From NCBI GenBank assembly GCA_007134625.1, contig SLKL01000383.1:1-5712 (forward strand): a stretch of DNA of 5,712 nucleotides, in the 5' to 3' direction. Positions 1 through 4,753 of this stretch are shown piece after piece. Made by a program: the position numbers and the translations under genes. Source of the stretch: Saprospiraceae bacterium. GTDB lineage: Bacteria; Bacteroidota; Bacteroidia; Chitinophagales; Saprospiraceae. The first letter of the stretch is position 1. Each line of letters begins with the position of its first letter. The notes beneath the pieces are model-generated. The model did not search any database and was not told where the DNA came from. It worked only from the letters and a program-made list of their open reading frames with translations.

Positions 1-528
1 CTGATGATAATGGTCTCGATTGGAACTTTTGAGTGGGCCAGTCTCAGAACATTTAACAGGATGCCAAAATCAGATGTTTTTGTAATGGTTGTCGTCACCC
101 TGGTAACTGTTGTTTTGCATAATTTAGCCTTGGCTGTAATTATAGGAGTAATCATTGCTGCTTTGGTCTTTGCCTGGGATAATGCCAAGCGAATACGCGC
201 CAGAAAACACATTGATGAAAATGGAGTGAAACACTATGAGATTTATGGGCCTTTATTTTTTGGTTCTGTTCTGGTCTTTAATGAAAAGTTTGATGTATTA
301 AATGATCCTGATAAGGTGATTATTGACTTTAAGGAAAGTCGCGTTGTAGATATGTCTGCTATTGAAGCACTAAATAAAATAACTGAACGCTATATGAAAG
401 TCGGCAAATCTGTCCACTTGCGTCATTTGAGTCCCGATTGTCAGAGATTATTAAAAAATGCCGAGAAAATAATTGATATAAATGTTTTGGAAGATCCTAC
501 TTATAAGGTTTTAACTGACAAGTTCTAA
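1..528 (+). CDS. SulP-family anion transporter, C-terminal part with STAS domain (5' end outside window)
   Basis: This is the C-terminal 175 codons of a SulP (SLC26-like) inner-membrane anion transporter. The reading frame is open from base 1, so the ATG at position 4 is almost certainly internal. Visible residues 1-55 contain the last hydrophobic segments (around VVVTLVTVVLHNLALAVIIG), ending in the basic stretch NAKRIRARKH that marks the cytoplasmic exit. Residues of about 78-165 form a STAS domain, with the typical GPLFFGSV strand and the VIIDF...VVDMSAIEAL segment that carries the conserved D-x-S. Family members carry sulfate, bicarbonate or other anions; the substrate cannot be told from this fragment. 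Its stop lies 111 bases before ccoI. By eye its GC is lower than that of ccoI. I am sure of the family and unsure of the substrate. Confidence 0.9.
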   Translation: MMIMVSIGTFEWASLRTFNRMPKSDVFVMVVVTLVTVVLHNLALAVIIGVIIAALVFAWDNAKRIRARKHIDENGVKHYEIYGPLFFGSVLVFNEKFDVLNDPDKVIIDFKESRVVDMSAIEALNKITERYMKVGKSVHLRHLSPDCQRLLKNAEKIIDINVLEDPTYKVLTDKF

Positions 529-547
529 GAGTTTTTACTTCCTGAAA

Positions 548-583
548 CTGATCGCAATCACCCACAAGAGTGATCAAAATCAT
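548..583 (+). promoter_or_regulatory. Two tandem FNR-type operator boxes upstream of ccoI
   Basis: Two copies of TGAT-N4-ATCA are present: TGATCGCAATCA at 549-560 and TGATCAAAATCA at 571-582. Both keep the full inner core of the FNR consensus TTGAT-N4-ATCAA and differ only at the outermost bases. Their starts are 22 bp apart, about two helical turns, so both would face the same side of the DNA. FNR/CRP-family control of cbb3 oxidase genes is well known. Binding here is inferred, and the regulator is not in the window. Confidence 0.6.
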
Positions 584-605
584 CTTTTTCTGCTCTCCTT
601 TCCCC

Positions 606-613
606 CATTTTTG
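606..613 (+). promoter_or_regulatory. Candidate Bacteroidota -7 box for ccoI
   Basis: CATTTTTG matches the Bacteroidota -7 consensus TAnnTTTG except at its first base. If used, transcription would start near 617, giving a leader of about 23 bases with the purine-rich stretch GAAGAGAGAAAA before the ATG. The two FNR-type boxes would then be centred near -41 and -63, which are classic activator positions. There is no clear TTTG -33 element, as often at activator-dependent promoters. The box is weak on its own. Confidence 0.35.
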
Positions 614-639
614 CAATTGAAGAGAGAAAATCAATTTTG

Positions 640-3084
640 ATGAGTACAAAAACCGGGGATTTGCTCAAGGAGAGCCCTGCCGGTGACCTCCAGCTCAAGG
701 ACAAACCGGACTGTTTTCATTGCGGAGAAGTGGTGGAAACAGATAAATATGTAGAAGAGGACAAATCCTTTTGCTGCAATGGTTGCCACATGGCCTACCA
801 CCTCATACAGTCTGCCGGGCTCGATTTCTACTATGATGATGCAAAAAATCCACTCCTGGAAAGAAAGAAAATAGACCTGGAGGAGGGTAAATTCGCCTAT
901 CTGGACAATGCGGACATTGCCGCCAAAATCATCCGATATGAGGAGGGCTCGATCAAGCAAGTTTGGTTGGATCTGCCTTCCATACATTGTGCATCCTGTC
1001 TGAGAGTGCTTGAAAATCTTCATCGTTTTGACAAGGGGGTCATTAAGGTCAGTGTGAATTTTGAGAAGAAAACTGCTCACGTTCTCTTCGACAGTGATAA
1101 AATCAGCCTTCGAAAATTGGTTTTTCTACTTGCAAGTATCGGCTATGAACCTAGCTTGACCCTTGAGGAAATTACCGAGAAAAATGACCGGCGCACCAAT
1201 ATGTCGCTTATTTATAAGCTCGGAGTCGCCGGATTTTGCTTTGGTAACATTATGCTGCTCAGTCTTCCCGACTACTTTGCCGGCTCACGGGAGATCGAAG
1301 CCAATCTCGATGAATGGTTTAAATACCTCTCCCTGATTCTGTCATTGCCCGTGTTCTTTTATTCCAGTCAGGCTTTCTTCAAACCGGCCATTGCAGGGCT
1401 AAAGCAGAACTATGTAAATATGGATTTCCCGGTTGCGCTGGCGATCCTGGCTACCTTCGTCCGATCGGTGGTGGATGTAACCTTTGGTTTTGGAACGGGC
1501 TTTTTTGATAGCATGTCGGGTATTGTATTTTTTATGTTGGTGGGTCGCTATTTACAGTCGAGGACACATACTTCCCTCTCTTTTGACAGAGATTTTCGAT
1601 CTTATTTTCCCATAGCTATTGATACACTCGTCAAAGATCAATTTCTCCCCAAAGCGCTGCCGGACCTGGAAAAGGGCGATATCATCAGAATCCGACCCGG
1701 TGAAATCATACCCGGGGATGGAAGGATACTGGATGGAGACGGGCACATTGACTACAGTTTCGTTACCGGAGAATCAGCCATCATTAAAGTAAACAAGGGG
1801 GAAAAAGTCTTTTCCGGGGGTCGGCAGACACGTAACTTACTTACCGTCCAACTCAGTTCTAAGGTAGCGCAATCCTATCTAACCAGTTTGTGGAATAAAG
1901 ATGCCTTTAAAAAGAAAAGTCAGAAAAGGATGGAGAAATTTGATCGCTGGGGCAGAGATTTTACCTGGGGCGTGATTGCCATCGCTATAATTGCAGCTGT
2001 CGTCTGGCTTTTCATCGACCCGTACAAAAGTATGGATGCATTTACTGCCGTTTTGATCATAGCCTGTCCCTGTGCGCTATTGGTTACCGTGGCTTATACA
2101 CACGGACACCTGCTCAATGTGTTGTCCAGAAATGAATTTTATCTACGGGACTCCGGGGTTCTGGGAACTTTGGCTCATCCCGATGCCATAGTTTGGGACA
2201 AAACCGGTACACTCACCAGTCAGAAAAAGTTCACGGCTACTTTCGTGGGTACAGACATGAGTGATATCGAAAAAATTGCAGTAGCATCCGTCACATCGCT
2301 TTCTCTTCATCCCCTTAGTCAGATTATTACAGAACATCTGAAAAGCCGTCAGCAACTCGATGTCAGTGGGTATGAAGAAATAGCCGGAAAAGGAATTACA
2401 GCTAAAGCAGGGGATATGCGCATCAAGGCTGGGAGTAGCCTGTTTATTCTTGGAAAAGCTGAGGAAAAAAGTAAAAATGGTTCGAGGGTTCACATCGAAA
2501 TCAATGGTGAATACAAGGGCTATTTTGAGTTGATTCACCTATACCGAAACCGAATTCTGGAGGCCGTATCAGGGCTTTCCGGGAAAACACCCAATATCGT
2601 CCTCAGTGGTGACAATGATGCTGAAAAAGCTTATTTACAAGAGGTATTGGGAGAAAAGGTAGATTTGAAATTTGAGCAGTTACCGGCAGACAAGCTGGAG
2701 TATCTCAAAAAGATAAAAGAGGACGGAAAGAAAGCCATTATGATAGGTGATGGTCTTAACGATGCCGGCGCACTTCAACAAAGCGAACTTGGTCTTGCCG
2801 TTTCCGATCAACTGAATAATTTCACCCCTGCCAGTGATGGCATCATTAAGGGAGATCAACTGTATCGCTTACCCGATTTCATGAAATTGGCTTCATGGGG
2901 CCAAAGGCTTATCGCAGGCGTTTTCACCTACTCTGCCATTTACAATATTGCCGGAATATGGTTTGCCGTAAGGGCTGAACTTTCTCCTATGATTGCTGCC
3001 ATTATCATGCCCCTGAGTTCTATCTCCATCATTCTAATCACCTTTACGGGGGTGTATATTTTTTCTAAGAGGTTGGGGTTGTGA
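640..3084 (+). CDS. ccoI: CcoI/FixI-type copper-translocating P1B ATPase for cbb3 oxidase assembly
   Basis: An 814-aa inner-membrane heavy-metal P-type ATPase, predicted to export Cu(I) for insertion into cbb3-type cytochrome oxidase. The N-terminus has a cysteine cluster (C25, C28, C45, C46, C49) as in the metal-binding domain typical of FixI/CcoI proteins. An HMA domain follows with HCASC (C117, C120). About eight membrane segments can be placed near 190-210, 228-248, 263-281, 287-304, 442-460, 465-485, 755-778 and 783-808. The catalytic set is complete: actuator TGES (376-379), ion-path CPC (476-478), DKTGT with phosphorylated D520, HP in the nucleotide domain (H557-P558), and GDGLND (703-708). 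Length fits the Bacteroidota family. I chose the ATG at 640 over the in-frame TTG at 637, with GAAGAGAGAAAA just upstream. No ccoS or ccoNO follows, which is unusual. A generic CopA is less likely because of the N-terminal domain. Confidence 0.92.
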   Translation: MSTKTGDLLKESPAGDLQLKDKPDCFHCGEVVETDKYVEEDKSFCCNGCHMAYHLIQSAGLDFYYDDAKNPLLERKKIDLEEGKFAYLDNADIAAKIIRYEEGSIKQVWLDLPSIHCASCLRVLENLHRFDKGVIKVSVNFEKKTAHVLFDSDKISLRKLVFLLASIGYEPSLTLEEITEKNDRRTNMSLIYKLGVAGFCFGNIMLLSLPDYFAGSREIEANLDEWFKYLSLILSLPVFFYSSQAFFKPAIAGLKQNYVNMDFPVALAILATFVRSVVDVTFGFGTGFFDSMSGIVFFMLVGRYLQSRTHTSLSFDRDFRSYFPIAIDTLVKDQFLPKALPDLEKGDIIRIRPGEIIPGDGRILDGDGHIDYSFVTGESAIIKVNKGEKVFSGGRQTRNLLTVQLSSKVAQSYLTSLWNKDAFKKKSQKRMEKFDRWGRDFTWGVIAIAIIAAVVWLFIDPYKSMDAFTAVLIIACPCALLVTVAYTHGHLLNVLSRNEFYLRDSGVLGTLAHPDAIVWDKTGTLTSQKKFTATFVGTDMSDIEKIAVASVTSLSLHPLSQIITEHLKSRQQLDVSGYEEIAGKGITAKAGDMRIKAGSSLFILGKAEEKSKNGSRVHIEINGEYKGYFELIHLYRNRILEAVSGLSGKTPNIVLSGDNDAEKAYLQEVLGEKVDLKFEQLPADKLEYLKKIKEDGKKAIMIGDGLNDAGALQQSELGLAVSDQLNNFTPASDGIIKGDQLYRLPDFMKLASWGQRLIAGVFTYSAIYNIAGIWFAVRAELSPMIAAIIMPLSSISIILITFTGVYIFSKRLGL

Positions 3085-3143
3085 TTTTTTAGCCTAAGAA
3101 TCTGAGTTCGAAATTAAAATAAGGTTACTATTTACGACATTAG

Positions 3144-3212
3144 ATATCGCATAAATTTTGTCATGATTTTTGCTTTTTTAATGCAAAAATCCCGCCAAAA
3201 TTTGTGAGATTT
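3144..3212. repeat. Long imperfect hairpin inside the MITE-like element
   Basis: The inner stem pairs GATTTTTGC (3165-3173) with GCAAAAATC (3183-3191), a perfect 9 bp around a 9-base loop. After a symmetric 4x4 internal loop, AAATTTTG (3153-3160) pairs with CAAAATTT (3196-3203). Pairing continues through a G-U pair and further matches to about 3144/3212. It could act as a terminator or RNA-stabilising structure at the 3' end of ccoI, although no U-run follows the stem as in a standard intrinsic terminator. Confidence 0.65.
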
Positions 3213-3216
3213 TCAG

Positions 3217-3251
3217 ATTAATAACCACGGGAGATACCCGTGGTTATTAAT
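3217..3251. repeat. Perfect 15-bp palindromic hairpin, REP-like
   Basis: ATTAATAACCACGGG (3217-3231) and its exact reverse complement (3237-3251) flank a 5-base loop, AGATA. A 15-bp perfect stem is far beyond chance in this stretch. From memory, palindromes with this AATAACC...GGTTATT outline next to an ACCCT/AGGGT mini-hairpin recur in Bacteroidota genomes as REP-like units; I could not check that here. No RAYT-type transposase is present in the window. The structure is symmetric, so it could fold in transcripts from either side. Confidence 0.8.
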
Positions 3252-3255
3252 GCAG

Positions 3256-3270
3256 GACCCTTTCAGGGTC
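3256..3270. repeat. Short companion hairpin of the REP-like unit
   Basis: GACCCT (3256-3261) pairs with AGGGTC (3265-3270) around a TTC loop. It begins 4 bases after the 15-bp palindrome ends and still lies within the terminal repeats of the MITE-like element. Alone it would be unremarkable. As a close companion of the larger palindrome it looks like part of one repeat unit. Confidence 0.55.
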
Positions 3271-3348
3271 ATCTACTAAATAGTTACAAAATAAGTTAAT
3301 GTTCCTTAATAGAAGCTTTCAGAAATTTATGAGAAATCAAAAAAAATC

Positions 3349-3432
3349 TTCAATTCTCAATTCGTAATTCGTAATTATCCATTATCCATTAAATAACTTC
3401 ATTCTTCCCACTTCCGTCTTCCACCTTCCTTT
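3349..3432. repeat. Degenerate heptamer repeat array, block 1 (12 units)
   Basis: The sequence reads in a continuous 7-base register for 84 bases. Units drift gradually: TTCAATT, CTCAATT, CGTAATT twice, ATCCATT twice, AAATAAC, TTCATTC, TTCCCAC, TTCCGTC, TTCCACC, TTCCTTT. Neighbouring units are identical or differ by a few bases, as expected for slippage-grown short tandem repeats. Guanine is almost absent on the plus strand. Heptanucleotide short tandem repeats are known from cyanobacteria, and I recall similar ones between Bacteroidota genes. I see no gene in it. The 35 bases after it (3433-3467) have no clear unit structure. Confidence 0.75.
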
Positions 3433-3467
3433 ACTAAGATAAACCAACTTCACGGACAATCAAATCA

Positions 3468-3572
3468 TTTTCAATCTTCACTTTTCAACTTTCAATTAAT
3501 ACATAATTATCCATTATCCATTATCAATTATCCATTAAATAACTTCCGTCTTCCATCTCCCGTCTCCCACTT
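3468..3572. repeat. Degenerate heptamer repeat array, block 2 (15 units)
   Basis: A second run keeps a 7-base register for 105 bases. It includes TTTTCAA, TCTTCAC, TTTTCAA, CTTTCAA, then three TCCATTA units with one TCAATTA, then AATAACT, TCCGTCT, TCCATCT, CCCGTCT and CCCACTT. It repeats the TCCATTA...AATAACTTC...CCGTCTTCCA order of block 1 with two extra heptamers, so the blocks are related. Corresponding units in the two blocks are 146 bases apart, which is not a multiple of seven. It ends 31 bases from the rdgB stop codon and contains no gene. Confidence 0.78.
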
Positions 3573-3603
3573 AAAAAAGTACGATTAAATTACAATACAG
3601 CTA

Positions 3604-4206
3604 TCAAAATCTTAACCTATACCACTTAAAAAAGGATTGAAAAGCTCTGCCTCTGTGACTGATTTCATTTTTAATTTCCGGACTAAGGATGCCGAATGAG
3701 TGATTATACCCGTCGGGAATAAATACCGGATCGTATCCAAAACCACCTTCTCCTTCGGGTGCTGTTCCTATTGTGCCGTTTACGATACCTTCAAATAAGA
3801 ACTCATCGGTTTCATCGATGTAGGCGATAACCGTTCTGAAACGGGCGGTTCTGTCTTCTTTGTCCTGAAGTTCTGAAAGTAATTTTTTTATGTTGTTCGC
3901 ATCAGAGCGGTTGCCTCCTGCGTATCGTGCTGAGTGGACACCCGGATCTCCGTTGAGAGCTTTTACTTCAAGACCCGTATCCTCAGCTATGCAGGCAGCT
4001 ATACCCGTCAATTGCAGAGCTTGTCGTGCTTTTGAAAGTGCGTTACCTTCAAGGGTATCTTCGTTTTCTTCCAGTTCCTGATTCAGTTCAATATCATTGA
4101 GGTCAAGCAGCTGCAAATGATCGCCTAGTATCTGTCTTACTTCAGCGGTCTTGTTTTTATTAGCTGTCGCGAAAAAAAGCTGCTTTTTATTTTTCTTTTC
4201 CTTCAT
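3604..4206 (-). CDS. rdgB: RdgB/HAM1-family dITP/XTP pyrophosphatase
   Basis: A 200-aa cytoplasmic non-canonical purine NTP pyrophosphatase. It hydrolyses dITP, ITP and XTP to monophosphates plus pyrophosphate, keeping deaminated purines out of DNA and RNA. Family motifs appear in order: FFATANKNKTAEV (residues 11-23, with N16 and K19), NALSKA (55-60), AEDTGLEV with probable catalytic D76, GDPGVHSARYAG (86-97), GGFGYDPVF (154-162), FG (171-172) and C-terminal SHRGRA (183-188). Length is normal for the family. The ATG at 4206 lies 3 bases after the stop of the upstream 144-aa gene, so the two are almost certainly co-transcribed and possibly translationally coupled; no strong Shine-Dalgarno is visible. 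The lysine-rich start (MKEKKNKKQ) is a little longer than in some homologs. Downstream lies the heptamer array. Confidence 0.96.
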   Translation of the reverse strand: MKEKKNKKQLFFATANKNKTAEVRQILGDHLQLLDLNDIELNQELEENEDTLEGNALSKARQALQLTGIAACIAEDTGLEVKALNGDPGVHSARYAGGNRSDANNIKKLLSELQDKEDRTARFRTVIAYIDETDEFLFEGIVNGTIGTAPEGEGGFGYDPVFIPDGYNHSFGILSPEIKNEISHRGRAFQSFFKWYRLRF

Positions 4207-4209
4207 GAT

Positions 4210-4644
4210 TTAGCTGTTCATTGACTTTAATTGGCTCCAAAGTCTTCTTTTTAAATCGGGAGATTGACTTACTTTACTGAGCGCATCACACTGCAAAAAT
4301 GAATTGTTTGCCAATTTCAGTATGTGGTAGGATTTGTTCTCAAACTGAAATCCAAGCCGGGAAAATGGAACTCCAAACGAAATGATTATACTTTTTTCCT
4401 GTAACCACTTATCAGCTAAGGTGGCAGATGATTTTTCAGGTAATTCTACAAGCAAAAAATCTTTATCCATTGTTCTGTTTATGGATTGCATGATCTTGCT
4501 GAGAAGTGTTTTTTCGTCCTCATTCAATGGTTTTGAAATCACTAATACAGGAGGGTTTCCGGTCTTTTCAAAAGGGATGAATTCCGGGTTTTTATCTTCC
4601 GGCAGGCTTACAATTTCAAGATTATTGAATAAAGGATAGGTCAT
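4210..4644 (-). CDS. Hypothetical protein, 144 aa; possible UDG-fold/HolD-like protein
   Basis: I do not recognise this protein with certainty. It is soluble, with no signal peptide or membrane segment. Visible pattern: a hydrophobic strand PPVLVISKPL (31-40), a helix-like segment to about 58, a strand DFLLVELPE (62-70), a second strand IIISFGVPFSRLGF (86-99), and a C-terminal segment DALSKVSQSPDLKRRLWSQL (120-139) followed by K140. A strand ending in FG, then a serine/leucine segment ending in K-x-x-LW-x-x-LK, is reminiscent of small Bacteroidota proteins with a uracil-DNA-glycosylase fold, as in the DNA polymerase III psi subunit HolD. That is a weak pattern-based inference. It is the first gene of an operon with rdgB (3-base gap), consistent with a role in DNA or nucleotide metabolism. 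The ATG at 4644 is the natural start. Confidence 0.82.
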   Translation of the reverse strand: MTYPLFNNLEIVSLPEDKNPEFIPFEKTGNPPVLVISKPLNEDEKTLLSKIMQSINRTMDKDFLLVELPEKSSATLADKWLQEKSIIISFGVPFSRLGFQFENKSYHILKLANNSFLQCDALSKVSQSPDLKRRLWSQLKSMNS

Positions 4645-4710
4645 CTTTGAGCTGGAACAATTAACACATTAAAGGAATTAATATAAGAAGATTTCGGATT
4701 ACTGATAACA

Positions 4711-4744
4711 CAAAGTTAGGTCAAATTTTGTACTTTAGCGCAAA
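4711..4744 (-). promoter_or_regulatory. Candidate promoter for the 144-aa gene and rdgB operon
   Basis: On the minus strand TAACTTTG (4718 down to 4711) matches the Bacteroidota -7 consensus TAnnTTTG exactly. A TTTG (4744 down to 4741) lies 22 bases upstream as a possible -33 element, slightly at the long end of usual spacing. Transcription would begin near 4707, leaving a leader of about 60 bases before the ATG at 4644. I see no operator or riboswitch in that leader. Confidence 0.5.
4731..4738 (+). promoter_or_regulatory. Candidate -7 box for ilvE
   Basis: TACTTTAG differs from TAnnTTTG only at the seventh base. It lies 15 bases before the ilvE ATG, so the transcript would have a leader of only about 12 bases containing AAATTAAAG. 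No good -33 TTTG is found at the right distance. It overlaps the span of the minus-strand promoter, so the two divergent promoters would compete for polymerase if both are real. Confidence 0.35.
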
Positions 4745-4753
4745 TTAAAGCTT

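Larger units (their letters stand above)
3124..3287. mobile_element. MITE-like non-autonomous element with terminal inverted repeats and 8-bp target duplication
   Basis: The ends are GTTACTATTTA (3124-3134) and TAAATAGTTAC (3277-3287), which are inverted repeats matching at 10 of 11 positions. Directly abutting them on the outside is a perfect 8-bp direct repeat, AAAATAAG, at 3116-3123 and 3288-3295. This is the arrangement left by a DD(E/D)-type transposition event. The 164-bp body has no coding capacity and is filled with hairpins (3144-3212, 3217-3251, 3256-3270). An 8-bp duplication and a right end reading GTAAC recall the IS66 family (ends beginning GTAA, 8-bp duplications), but the ends are short and this assignment is tentative. 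It sits between the convergent ccoI and rdgB genes, where insertion would be harmless. Confidence 0.65.

Noticed and set aside
557..574. ATCAC...GTGAT hairpin as a terminator for the SulP gene.
   Set aside because: The stem is only 5 bp with an 8-base loop, no U-run follows directly, and the pairing is a by-product of two adjacent FNR-type palindromes.
637..639. TTG as an alternative start of ccoI, one codon upstream.
   Set aside because: The adjacent ATG at 640 is the stronger start with suitable spacing from the purine-rich stretch.
630..641. ATCAA-TT-TTGAT inverted repeat overlapping the ccoI start codon, resembling reversed FNR half-sites.
   Set aside because: The half-sites face the wrong way with a 2-base spacer, unlike the TGAT-N4-ATCA sites, and it overlaps the start codon. 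Likely chance in AT-rich sequence.
631..1080. Minus-strand open frame of 149 codons opposite the start of ccoI.
   Set aside because: The encoded sequence shows no recognisable family, and the plus strand carries clear conserved motifs. The same holds for open frames at 1552-1746 and 2143-2538 (minus) and 3890-4081 and 4382-4639 (plus).
3085..3123. Remnant of ccoS after ccoI.
   Set aside because: No hydrophobic reading frame or CcoS-like pattern is present in these bases.
3349..3572. Possible CRISPR array or coding repeat protein.
   Set aside because: Units are only 7 bases with no spacers, so it is not a CRISPR, and I see no supported reading frame through it.
3569..3580. ACTT-AAAA-AAGT mini-hairpin near the end of rdgB as a terminator.
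   Set aside because: The 4-bp stem is AT-rich and too weak to support a call.
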